From contig RPFO01000154.1 in the NCBI GenBank assembly GCA_009746045.1, forward strand, positions 1,444,369-1,483,511: DNA of 39,143 bases, written 5' to 3'. Below are positions 1-11,300 of the stretch, piece by piece. Within the stretch, counting starts at the first letter, position 1. Every line of letters starts with the position of its first letter. The stretch comes from Mesostigma viride. Lineage: Eukaryota; Streptophyta; Mesostigmatophyceae; Mesostigmatales; Mesostigmataceae. The translations under genes were made by a program, and so were the position numbers. Below the pieces are notes generated by a model that saw only the letters and a list, made by a program, of their open reading frames with translations, did no database searches and was not told where the DNA came from.

Positions 1-1672
1 AGTGAGGGAGGGAGGGAGGGAGGGAGGGAGGGAGGGAGGGAGGAGGGGGGGAGGAGGGAGGGAGGAGAGGGAGGAGGGAGGGAGGGAGGGAGGGAGGAGG
101 GAGGGAGGGAGGGAGGAGGGAGGGAGGGAGGAGGAGGGAGGGAGGGGAGGGAGGGAGGGAGGGAGGGGAGGAGGGAGGGAGGGAGGGAGGAGGAGGGAGG
201 GAGGGAGGGAGGGAGGAGGGAGGGAGGGAGGAGGAGGAGGGAGGGAGGGAGGGAGAGGAGGGAGGGAGGGAGGGAGGGAGGGAGGAGAGGAGGGAGGAGG
301 AGGGAGGGAGGGAGGGAGGGAGGGAGGGAGGGAGGGGGAGGGAGGGAGGGAGGAGGAGGAGGGAGGGAGGGGGAGGGAGGGAGGAGGAGGAGGGGGAGGG
401 AGGGAGGGAGGGGAGGGAGGAGGGAGGGAGGGAGGGAGGGAGGGAGGGAGGGAGGGAGAGGGAGGGAGGGAGGGAGGAGGAGGGAGGGAGGGAGGGAGGG
501 AGGGAGGGAGGAGGGAGGGGAGGGGGAGGGAGGGAGGGAGGAGGGAGGAGGGAGAGGGGGGAGGAGGAAGGGAGGGAGGGGGAGGGAGGGAGGGGGAGGG
601 AGGGAGGGAGGGAGGAGGGAGAGGAGGGAGAGGGAGGAGGGAGGAGGGAGGGAGGGAGGAGGGAGGGAGGGAGGAGGGAGGAGGAGGAGGGAGGAGGGAG
701 GGAGGGAGGGAGGGAGGGAGGGAGGGAGGAGGGAGGGAGGGAGGGAGGGAGGGAGGAGGAGGGAGGGAGGGAGGGAGGGAGGGAGGGAGGGAGGGAGGAG
801 GGAGGGAGGGAGGGAGGGGAGAGGGAGGAGGGAGGAGGGAGGGAGGAGGGAGGGAGGAGGGAGGAGGGAGGGAGGGAGGGAGGAGGAGGGAGGGAGGGAG
901 GAGGGAGGGAGGGAGGGAGGAGGGAGGGAGGGAGGGAGGGAGGAGGGAGGGAGGAGGAGAGGGAGGGAGGAGGGAGGGAGGAGGAGGGAGAGGAGGGAGG
1001 AGGGAGGGAGGGAGGGAGGGGAGGGAGGGAGGAGGGAGGGAGGGAGGGAGGGAGGAGGGAGGGAGGGAGGAGGAGGGAGGGAGGGAGGGAGGAGGGAGGA
1101 GAGGAGGGAGGGAGGGAGGGAGGGAGGAGGAGGGAGGGAGGAGGGAGGGAGGGAGGGAGGGAGGGAGGGAGGGAGGGAGGGAGGGAGGAGGGAGGGAGGG
1201 AGGGAGGGAGGGAGGGAGGAGGGAGGAGGGAGGGAGGAGGGAGGGAGGGAGGGAGGGAGGGAGGAGGGAGGAGGGAGGAGGAGGGAGGGAGGGAGGAGGA
1301 GGGAGGGGGGAGGAGGGAGGAGGGAGGAGGGAGGGAGGGAGGGAGGGAGGGAGGGAGGGAGGGAGGGAGGAGGGAGGGAGGGAGGGAGGGAGGGAGGGAG
1401 GAGGGAGGGAGGGAGGGAGGGAGGAGGAGGGAGGGAGGGGAGGGAGGGAGGGAGGAGGAGGAGGGAGGAGGGAGGGGAGGGAGGGAGGGAGGGAGGAGGG
1501 AGGGAGGGAGGAGGAGGAGGGAGGGAGGGAGGGAGGGAGGGAGGGAGGGAGGGAGGGAGGAGGGAGGGAGGGAGGGAGGAGGGAGGGAGGGAGGGAGGGA
1601 GGGAGGAGGGAGGGAGGGAGGGAGGGAGGGAGGGAGGGAGGGAGGGAGGGAGGGAGGGAGGGAGGGAGGAAA
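1..1672. repeat. 1.67-kb polypurine (GGGA/GGA) tract
   Basis: From base 4 to base 1672 every + strand base is A or G. The tract is an irregular mix of GGGA, GGA and GGGGA units, so it is a variable tetra/trinucleotide satellite and not a clean microsatellite. It is cut by the left window edge, so its true length is unknown. The reverse strand is a pure C/T tract. Its composition resembles the C-rich tracts before acceptors in this window, so it could lie in an intron of a minus-strand gene beyond the edge (inference). Such DNA is known to form triplex and G-quadruplex structures. The long Arg/Glu/Gly reading frame across it is an artefact of composition. Confidence 0.95.
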
Positions 1673-2523
1673 CGGGCAAGCCAGTGAGTGGATGGATGAG
1701 TGACATTATACTAAAAAGTTAGGTTGCCTTCATGGAGCCAACGCAACAGTCGCATTTCAATAACACGAAATCACATGGATTCAACAGAGGGGGCTCTAAA
1801 CATACTTTTCTGAAAGTCCTCCTCATGTCCCCCAATATGGGCCACATACGGACAACAAAGCTATCAGCATTCTCTCTGAAGAGAACAGAGTTCACACAGC
1901 GACAAGTTGGCAGATTCACCTTTTCGCTCAACCAGGTGTAGGACAGAGTGTTGAACACCTCCTACGACAATTGCACCGCCGTCACCCCCGGCGCAACGGC
2001 CCTCCAATACTACTCCACTATCTGCCCCCCATGGCTCCACTTCCACTACCTCGCTATAACTAATAACACGGTCACTTTGTCTCTCGAATTGCCTCTCTAG
2101 CAAAGGGATTGATCGAACGACGTGCTCCAATCCGGCATCTTTTACAGGCATGAAGCGGTTGCTGTCCTCATAATTGCTCGAGCCGCCCTCGTGGTGTGAT
2201 ACTGCTGACTGACCCTCGGAGCTTGACAGGCTTCAATTGAACCTGTCCCCATAACCGCTAGAGCCGGCCCAACATCATCGTGAACCAACCCCCTTTGCGG
2301 CACAACCCTCTTCATCACATCTGAGGCCGCCCGGTGCAGAGGGTGCTCGAAGTATGCACCCTGTGGTGTCTCCCTACACTTATTCCCTTTGAGCTTGGCC
2401 GCATACGGTTACTGATAAAAATGGCCTGATGGCGCGACACTCGGCATCACCTCTGAGCTCGACCAAAGAAGTGTGTTGGGTGAAGAGGGTATCTGACCGT
2501 GCACAAGACCGGGTACAAGATGG
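1673..2523. other. Intergenic or possible partial gene, no recognised function
   Basis: This stretch lies between the purine tract and the stop of the phosphatase-like gene. I see no recognisable RNA gene, transposon or domain. It holds two short overlapping minus-strand reading frames, one of which is listed separately as a weak candidate. Otherwise it is unremarkable mixed-composition DNA that may carry the 3' UTR of the phosphatase-like gene. Confidence 0.5.
1864..2151 (-). CDS. Weak candidate: 95-aa unknown ORF, possibly a first exon
   Basis: An ATG-initiated minus-strand frame of 95 codons with no family I recognise. Its composition (balanced charged and hydrophobic residues, stretches such as SEVVEVEPWGADSG) looks more protein-like than its neighbours. 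A plausible donor (AAAAG then GTGAAT) occurs near position 1926, about 19 codons before the stop. A spliced gene running leftward, with the long pyrimidine tract of the opposite strand in its intron, is therefore conceivable. That is inference: there is no homology, and a chance ORF of this length is quite possible. Confidence 0.2.
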   Translation of the reverse strand: MPVKDAGLEHVVRSIPLLERQFERQSDRVISYSEVVEVEPWGADSGVVLEGRCAGGDGGAIVVGGVQHSVLHLVERKGESANLSLCELCSLQREC

Positions 2524-3573
2524 TTACTTGGAGAAGCCGCCCCGGATCACCTGGATGCTGTCCGGGTCGATCATGTACACTGACTGCCCTTTATGAATGC
2601 CCTTGATCACCGTGAGCGCGACCGCACCGCCGTTGACAATCTTCTTCTGCTTGCCAGGGTGCTGGACGTCCCTGGGGAGAAACGTCTTGAACAGGTTCCG
2701 GAAGTACAGGCTGTGGCCGCTCGCGATGATGATGTCCTCCTCCCGACCAAACGCCCACTCGAGAAACCGGACGGAACGGACGAACCCGTTGCTGTCCAGC
2801 GGCTTGGTACCCATGTTCCACGAGCAGTCAAAGACTTTGTCGGGCTGGAACGACGCCCAGGTGTGGTCGGAGAGGGTGCCGAGCTCTGGTGCCTGCCCTG
2901 GGAGCGCCAGGGCGATGCCGTCGACGTTAAACGTGATCTCTTGGAGGTCGGAGTTGATGATGACCTTTTCCTTGGTCTTCTGGAGGCGGTTGCGGAGGGC
3001 GATCGAGCAGGTCTCGATCGCGCGCCGCAGATTCGAGGTCACGACAACGGACCGCAGGTTGTCGGCGTCGCCGTTTACCAGCACAGCCAGAAGGGTCTCG
3101 AGGTTGGCCGGGTTGGGCTCCGACACCTCGCTCCATGGCTTGGCTTCATGCTCAAGGAAATGGGACAGCTCGACGGCCTGTTCGATGCCCTCGCCGTTAA
3201 GGTTCGAGTCGTAGAACACGGAGTCCTGGGTGATCATCAACTTCCACTCCTTGATTAGGGCTTTAATTAGCCTGCCCACGAAGGAAGGCCCAAAGCCGCG
3301 GTTGAAAACCTCGTTCCAGACGCTCTCGCCGTGGCGGATTAGCAAGAACCTCTTCCGGGCAACGTTGCTCATGCTCTCGACAATTTTCGGGTCGTACTCC
3401 ATCACGTGCTTCTTCTTATCCCCCGTCAAGACGAAGTGCACAACACCCCGCACGAACAGGTCCACCTTGAACCAAATGTTGAATGCCAGGCCGCTGAAGT
3501 ACGAGGCTATCCATAGCACCGCGACGAACAAGGCAGAGATCTTCATGATCCAAATTATCGTGGCGACCTCCAT
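2524..3573 (-). CDS. Membrane-anchored histidine phosphatase / phosphoglycerate mutase-like protein
   Basis: A 349-aa intronless protein of the histidine phosphatase superfamily, branch 1. The phosphoacceptor motif LIRHGESVWN (about residues 78-87) places the catalytic His at 81. TSNLRRAIET (179-188) supplies the conserved Arg of the SxxxRAxxT motif, and SGHSLYFR (285-292) carries the second catalytic His at 287. N124-A133 fits the usual T/N-x-x-G-x-x-QA segment. Residues about 7-35 form a hydrophobic segment, so the enzyme is probably a signal-anchored membrane protein and not the soluble glycolytic mutase. Substrate is unknown; phosphatase activity is as likely as mutase activity. It is transcribed away from the transporter at 4810, with about 1.2 kb between the two starts. 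The ATG at 3573 is chosen because it begins just before the hydrophobic segment and the frame is uninterrupted. Lack of introns contrasts with its neighbour. Confidence 0.85.
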   Translation of the reverse strand: MEVATIIWIMKISALFVAVLWIASYFSGLAFNIWFKVDLFVRGVVHFVLTGDKKKHVMEYDPKIVESMSNVARKRFLLIRHGESVWNEVFNRGFGPSFVGRLIKALIKEWKLMITQDSVFYDSNLNGEGIEQAVELSHFLEHEAKPWSEVSEPNPANLETLLAVLVNGDADNLRSVVVTSNLRRAIETCSIALRNRLQKTKEKVIINSDLQEITFNVDGIALALPGQAPELGTLSDHTWASFQPDKVFDCSWNMGTKPLDSNGFVRSVRFLEWAFGREEDIIIASGHSLYFRNLFKTFLPRDVQHPGKQKKIVNGGAVALTVIKGIHKGQSVYMIDPDSIQVIRGGFSK

Positions 3574-4809
3574 TGCACAAGCCTGGCAAGCGAACGTCTT
3601 ACCGAGCAGCGTGCAATTACGGGCCGTCCTTTTAATGTCGCGCGTGCAGGACTGATAACTATCTCATGGAAGGTCCGGCGAAAGATGGCCAGGCGACGTG
3701 CACACTAGCATAAATTAGTTTACTCGCTTTTATTGAGCATGGAAATGGCTTGAACGGCTCCTAACTCCAAGGCCCCAAGCCCCTAACGCCCCAACGCCGC
3801 GACAGCACGCATGGCGACCAGCGCGACGGGGAACTGTTGTCAGCTGTCACCATGCATGATCCAGTCCAATTAGTGCCAGTACAAACAACAGCTCTATGCT
3901 CTATACCAGGCTATACCACATAGGTACCAACTACCAGGTGATTATCCAGAAGAAAGGGTTTAGTTAGCCGGATTTAGCCGTCCCAACCACGGACAAACTT
4001 TTTAAACTGGCAAACCGCGAGCTGGGATCTTGAGCGCCTCAGCCGGTCAGCCCATGCTGCGCAGAAAGCCAGAAACAGACATCGGGGCCGGGGGCCGGGG
4101 CCCGATGGAAAATTTGGTCCTACCGTCCTAGGGGCTAGGGAGACAGATAGTCATAAGCCTGTGGCCTACTGGCTACTAGTAACACATTTAAGGTATGAAC
4201 CAGACCCTAGTACAACAGTTAGTAGTTGCTGGGGAGACAAGCTCCACGCTTTCCACCGCGGGAATATGCCACGAATATGCCGCGAATCTGGGTACGTATG
4301 GCTGCAACTGTGCATCAAGCGGTCGCTGCCTCGCTGGGAAGGAATGGCATCTTTTATTACTGGCATGGCATGGCATCCGGGCCCAGCAGCCCCAGCTCTG
4401 TCCAATTCACCAAGACAAACAGGATGCCATGCACGAGCACGTTTCTAGCTACGAAGTGGGTGCTGCTGGAAATGGCTGCCTAATCCCGCCATGGCCAATT
4501 CACGTGAAAAGTACCGCTTTCACTGCGGCCAGCCCGGCGCTTCGCGTTCGAATTTCCTATGTCCGTACCGATGTGGTGAGGTCCCGAGGGCAGGTCCTAG
4601 GACCCGAAGCGGCGTCCTAGGTTTTGGGGCAGGCCAACGATATTTCCATATCCAAAGTCACAACTCGCCAACCTCGTCTGGATTCCGGCACGTGGGTAAA
4701 CGGCGGTGCGCGCATATAGATCCTGCGAAGCACCTCCTGCTTTCATCGTGCCCTCGCTCTTGCAAGCAGCTCCTCTCCCGCCGAGGCGGCGTTCCCTGCG
4801 TTCGTGAGA
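3574..4809. other. Intergenic region between divergent genes
   Basis: Lies between the divergently transcribed phosphatase-like gene and the SLC13 transporter, so it should contain both promoters and 5' UTRs. I see no clear TATA box at the expected distance from either start. It has a GGGGCC-rich patch near 4085-4105 and AGGTCCTAGGACC-like near-palindromes around 4590-4620. Several short overlapping frames between 4161 and 4943 have no recognisable content. An additional upstream non-coding exon of the transporter cannot be excluded. Confidence 0.5.
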
Positions 4810-7800
4810 ATGGCGTCATGGGAAGCCATCATGTCCATCATTTTGACATTCACGACGCTGGCCATCATGGCGGCCGAGCTCATGCCCCCCGACATGGCCA
4901 TCATGGGTTGCACGGTTCTCATGGTGTGCCTGGGGTTTCTTAGCATCGAGGACGCAGTCAAAGGTTTCTCGAGCTCGGGCTTACTCACGGTTGCTGTTCT
5001 TTTTATCGTTGCAAAAGGTGGGTTTTGCTTCTCTGTACTTCATTTTTTATGGGTGCTCGGCGAACGAGCGAACCCGTGCCCGCAAGCTTGAATTTCGTAA
5101 ACATACTGCATAGACGTGGTGCGCGAACTGGGTCTGGCAACGGTCACATTTTGGCGCAGTTCGAACATAGACGCCTTGCTGACGTCGAGATCGACCAGAT
5201 CGTATGCAGGGCCAGTTGTTATGACCCGCGATACCTGTTTCCGGTTTCCATCGGCATATTCCCGAGAACTGCTGCCACTTGGCCGCGCCTAGCAACCAGC
5301 TTTCTATCGTCACCCGATTAGCACGGGCCGAGATTTTTTAGCCGTTCTTGAAGCGGCCCGCGCGCACGTGATGGGTTCCAGCTGTATGAATCTTTAATCT
5401 GTCACGGAAACAAAGACTTTCCATCCTTTGAGGCATTATGACTGTCCCTTTTGGACTGTTCCACTGTTAGCTTCTCAGCACTTCGACTCTTTGACTTTTT
5501 GCAAGCGCCCCCCCACACTGTGTATCCCCCCCCCCCCCCTTTTACCCATTCCCGCCCCAATCTCCCACCCATCGCCCTCTCCCGTGACATCCCTAATCCC
5601 CCCCCCCCCCCCTTTTGCCCGCAGGTCTCACCCAGGCGGGGTCCCTGGAGTACGTGACCAGCTTCTACCGCCTCACCGCACGTTTTGTCTCGGGCCACGG
5701 CGTACGGCCGCTGATCTACCACGCCGTCTTCCCACTGGGGTGCCTGTCCGCGTTTATTAATAACACGCCCATTGTTGCGATGATGGTGCCTGTGATCCAA
5801 GACTATGCGCGCATGGTAAGTGCGCGTGTCTATAAACAACATGCCCATCATCTCAATGACTGTGATCCGTCGCCCCTCACCGGCGCCACTCGCCGCTTCT
5901 TATTCTCCTGTACTTTCGTAGAAGTCTTCAGTCAGGTTTGCTTCTTCATCAGCCGCAGCACGGACAGGCTGCGCTATTTCAGGCCATGCTGTTATGTGAG
6001 GTACGAAATAGGCCAAAACAGGGTAGGCTGGAATAGCGATGCTCAGATACCTGTCGGTGAGAACTTTTCTTACTTTCCATCCCCTGTGCCCATTAGATGC
6101 CAACGGAGGCATCTGTTTTGATAATGAATCAACGATCCCCTGAAGTCTTAATAACCCTCCCATGCTCATGACATAGTGAATAAAGTATCCCCAGAAGCGT
6201 TACTATACTTTTTATTATCATTTGTTAGTGAATAAACTATCCCCAGAATTGTTGATAACTACCCCATGATAATTAGATAATGAATAAACTATCCCCTGAA
6301 TTGTTAATGAGTATTGCATTATTAGATAATGAATCAACTATTACCTTGCCCCCCACTGCACCCCCCCACCCCCCCATTCCCCCCCCCACACAGCACCTTA
6401 GCTGAAAGTCACCCTTTTTCCATACATGGACCTCCCTCTTCACTTGCCCTCCTCCCTGCCCTGTTTCCCCCCCCTCTCCCCACCCACCCCACCCCGCCCC
6501 GCCCCACCCCACCCCACTCCACCTCAGACGAGGATCCCCCCTTCCAAGATCATGATCCCCCTGTCCTACGGCGTCATGTTCGGAGGCACCGTGACCTTGA
6601 TCGGCACATCCACGAACCTGGTCGCGCTCGCGCTTGCTGAGGAGGACATGCCAGGGTTCAAGTTCTCCCTCTTCACTCAGACGCCCGTCGGGCTGCCGGT
6701 CTTGCTGTCAGGCATGCTGTTCTTGGGCATCTTTGGGCCGTGGCTGCTGCCGGAGCGCATGGGTGTGGCCGAGTCGGTGCAGAACCCGAGGTGAGGGGGG
6801 GGATGAAAATGGTTTTGGACGTGGTGTTATCCACCGACTTGTTGTGTGTATCCTGAGTGTGGGTGGTGGCGGTTTTGCAGTGGGTGGGATTTGTGCCATG
6901 GGGGGGCCCTCAGGAGCGGCTGGTGGCTCATTCTGTCATGTTCTTGGGGGCGATAGTAATACTGCAGGGTCAGTACTCTGGGGTACCTTCTGTTATATAT
7001 ATGGTGACTGTCAAGAGGAGGTGCAACCTAAATTCCGTTGGAGCTGGTACGAAAGGACTGTTGTGACTGTACGTGCTGCACTTTTTCTGTTCCAGCCCGA
7101 ACTTATTTTCACCATGCACAACAGGGGCATGCCTACAACGCCCGAATGCAGCTGGTGTGGTGATCGAGAGGGAACTAATAGAAAGAAAACCACCTTCTTC
7201 TCAGCTTTGTGGAGAGAACTGATCGGATTGCCTTTATCCTTTCCCCCACCCCCTCGTCGCACACTCGCCAGAGAGTACATGACGGAGATGGCAGTGGCGA
7301 GCGACGCCCCCTTTGTGGGCAAGTCCATTGAGGCGGCCGGCCTGCGCGGCCTGCATGGACTCTTCCTGGTGCACGTGGAGCGCGGGGCCGTCAGCACGCC
7401 CGCGCCCGCGCCCGATTTTGTGCTGCAGGCTGATGACAAGCTGAGCTTTGCGGGTGGGTGAATAGTGGAGGGCGTGTGGCTTAGTAGCAATGTTAGTAAA
7501 AACACAACAGGCCCTTGCTGGCGCGGAGCTGAGCTTTGTGGGTGGGTGGATAGTAAGGATGGGCCACGTCGTTCACCAGTGGATAGTAAGGATGGGCCAC
7601 GTCGTTCACCAGTGGATAGTAAGGATGGGCCACGTCGTTCACTAGTGGATAGTAAGGATGGGCCACGTCGTTCACTGACAATGATATTGCGCTGGGGTGA
7701 GGACAACGATGACTGCTGATCATGGTTTGGCGGTTGCACAGGGTAGGGCGGGGAGAATCGAAGAAGGCACTAACAAAGGACTTGGACGACCAGAGAAGGC

Positions 7801-8288
7801 ATACTAAACCAGAAGATGACAACAACAAACTACAGTTTTATTTTATTGTCATAACAACAATTGTTATTGTAACAAGATGTATGACAACAACAAACTTAAA
7901 AAGTTTTATTTTATTATCATAACAACATTTGTTATTGTAACAAGATGTATGACAACAACAAACTTAAAAGTTTTATTTTATTATCATGACAACATTTGTT
8001 ATTGTAACAAGATGTATGACAACAACGAACTTGGAATTTTTTTATTTGTTTTTTTTTAGGTAACGAGTGTTATCTGCGGAAGGAGGCACAGGGCACAGCG
8101 CACAGTGCAGAATAGCGACGTAGGTTTGAAGGCAATGGGCTGCCTTTGGTGCCTGGTGGGGAGACACCCGATGGGAGGGAAGAGGGAATATTTATTCGAC
8201 AGGGAGAAGGAACCACGGGTTGATGGCCGTGTCAAGTCTTACTGGCCTCACCGCTGTGTTCTTGTGCCGTGCTGCGGCTACTTCCACC

Positions 8289-8326
<38 letters not shown>

Positions 8327-11300
8327 TTGGAAGTGGGACATGTGAAAGTAGAAGAAGAAGCATGTACATTTGCTGCTTCTTCTACTTTCACATGTCACTT
8401 GTTCTGCACCGTCCATGTGTGGCGCAGCTCATCTTGACATTTTCTTTTGTGCGGCCTTGGTCTGCCTCCCCATGTTGTTTGCTAGACCTGTGGTATCCGT
8501 CGCATAATACATGTGAGAATCTTTTTATATATTTCTCTCTTTCACTGCCCTGCGTTCCTCGCCTTTACGCCCCCCCCAGGCGAGGTGGATTCGGTCCTCG
8601 AGCTTACCAAAGTGCGGGGCCTCATCGTCGTGGAGTCGCAGGTGGATGAAGTTTGTGAGATGGCAATGTTTAAAACAATACTTGTTGCACGATTGGATAA
8701 TATTCTAGTATCCATGGAACAATACTCTCCCCTCCACGCACTCATACACACACCTTTTTTATCAAGCCACCTGCGAGCAATTACATGCTTAGTTTGGCAT
8801 TTCCCTGAGCCTGCTGTCATGGCTGAAGTTTCAGTGTGCTGATTTTTCTTCCCTTTCCCCAACCAACCAACCAACCAACCAACCAACCAACCAACCAACC
8901 AACCAACCAACCAACCAACCAACCAACCAACCAACCAACCAACCAACCAACCAACCAACCAACCAACCAACCAACCAACCAACCAACCACATACATATTG
9001 CCTCCACCCATCGACCTCTCTCTCCGCCCTCTCCTGCTATCTTCTTGCCCTTTTGATACGCTTCTTTTCGGTCGTTGCCATTCGCTGTCGCATGCTTTGT
9101 CAATTGCGGGCCCGCTTGAAGGTGGGTGACACGGTGGGCAGCTCGCATATCTCGCGGCGGCCGGTGGCTGTCCTATGGCTTCCCAAGGCAGACCCCTACA
9201 CACTTTTTTGCCAGCAGGTAGCACAGCCGTTTTCGCTTTCCCATGTCTTGCCTGGGGACTTCCTGGCTACAAAAGAGGGCACGATTGTTAATTGCACAAC
9301 GGAGACCCTTCTTGTCACCTCTCTCCAACACAGTTTACTAACCTTCTCCTCCCCAACGCTTAAACAATCTTGAATGAGTTAACATCACGTAGACTGCGTC
9401 ACGTGGGTAGCAACAAAGGAACCTTCAACCCCGATACACCATGAGAAGGAGGGAAGGCGCCCTGGCTTCACTCACTGCCCTAATTAAGTGGGCAGGCCAC
9501 AGAGCGCTCTCTCCGCATGACCCGTGCGGAAGCATAACAATCTTAAACAAACTTAAACAATCTTATTATCTCAAACAATCTTAGACCATGTTAAACAATT
9601 TTCACCGTCGACATTCCGTGCTCTCGGTTCGCTCCACACTTTCTCCCGCCCCATCTCCCCCCAAACATGTCAAGCATATCAAACATTGCTGATGCCCCTG
9701 CTCCATAACCGCGTCTCCCCCCCCCCTCCCTTCCCCCTCCCCTCTCCTGGCCCCTCCAACCCCCCCCCAGGCCGAGAACGTGGACCTCCACCGGCTGACT
9801 CGCACCGAAGAAATGGTCGAGGTGGTCATTTCCCCTAGCTCGCCCCTGATTGGCCAGCCCATCCGCGAGACCAACTTCCGCGCGCAGTACGGCGCGGCCA
9901 TCATCGCGGTCCACCGGTCGGGGGAGCGCGTGGAGGGGCGCATCGGCGACATCGTTCTCAAGACGGCGGACACATTGCTGGTTCTGGCCAATGACAAGGA
10001 CTTTGCGCGGCAGCACGAGCGTGACTCGTCCTTTTCGCTTGTGTCCAAGGTGGGTACGTGGAGGTATTGACATTTGCTATGCTCGCTGGTGGAACCATTT
10101 TGGGGGGGAGCAGGTAAGATAAGGTAAACACGTGAGTTGTTGAGTCGATTGCCAGCATGAGCGCGACGCCTCAAATTTGCACTCGTGTCCGCTTGGATAT
10201 GTGGTCGCTAGCCGATGTGGGCCCAGATGTGAACCGCGATGTCGAGACGATGATCGGTTGTCATGTGGTGGGTTTGGGGCACTCGTGGCCCTGTGGCGTT
10301 GCGGGTGCCAGCGGTTGGCTGGTAAGTTCCCCGAGCGGTTCTAACTGCCAGGGTTAGCATCCTTTCGTCATCTCCTGCTAACAACCCTCTGCTTACGCCC
10401 CCCCAAATTTGTACCCCAGCTTCACTTTTTCTGAATTCATACACATGCCTCTACTGTTTTCCGATGCACCCCATCTTTCCCCTTGTAACGTTACACACTC
10501 CTCCCCTCCCCCCTCCCTCCCCCGCCCCCTCCGCGCACAGGTGCGCCACTTCACCCCTGTCCAGCGGCGCATGGCGCCCATCGCCATCGCATGTGTCATC
10601 GCGATGATCGTCGTCCCTGCCAAGGTCAAGACCATCAAGCTGTTGCTGACCACGATGATCACCGTCGCAGCCTTCCTGTTTCTGCGTATCATCTCACCGC
10701 GCCAGGCGCGCGAGGCGCTCAACCTGGAGATTATCATCACCATCGCGGCGTCGTATGGGCTGTCCAAGGGGCTGGTCGAGGCGGGGGGGGCGGAGATTCT
10801 GGCGGACGGGCTCGTCAAGCTGGCGCACCCATTCGGCAAGGTGGGCATCTATCTATAGATAGATAGGCGCACCCCTTTGGAGAGGTGCATGGTGGCGTAC
10901 TGGGAATAGGACAAAAATAAGCGCACCTGCTCAGCAAGGTGACTAGGTGAGAAGCATGTGGTATTTGTGGACGGTGGCATCCGGCATCTGTTCAAGATTG
11001 GCATGTGGCACCTATCAAAGAGAAGCATGTGGTATTTGTTGAACAGCGGCATATGGAACCTAGGGAATGACCTATGTTGGATGGGTGGGATAAAGGGTAG
11101 CCGGAACTCAAGAATAGCGGTGAGGTTTATCGGGAAGTTGTCGTTTTGGCACGCTGGTAGTAATGAAGGGTTTAGGGACCCCCTTTGGGACACCGTGGGA
11201 GAGGGTTTATCTGTAAGAATTTCCTTGCGGCGCTCAGTATTCACCTCCTTGACCGTGTGCCTCTAATGCTCTAATGCGCCACCATGCCCCCCCGGCAGAC

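Noticed and set aside
2-1687. Long Arg/Glu/Gly-rich reading frame across the purine tract
   Set aside because: A pyrimidine-free strand cannot contain TAA-blocking diversity of a real gene; the frame is open by composition and starts at GTG.
7546-7677. CRISPR-like array
   Set aside because: The 33-bp units are directly adjacent with no spacers, in a eukaryotic intron.
8861-8988. Interstitial telomere
   Set aside because: AACC/GGTT is not a usual telomere repeat and the run is a perfect short microsatellite in an intron.
8817-9224. Val-Gly-Trp-Leu repeat proteins on the minus strand
   Set aside because: They are translations of the (AACC)32 microsatellite inside an intron.
9053-9250. Extra transporter exon with coding-like sequence ([20 protein letters not shown])
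   Set aside because: Exon 5 joins exon 6 in phase and matches the expected spacing of the RCK_C domains; inserting this would break the family pattern. It might be another decayed echo, but I could not align it.
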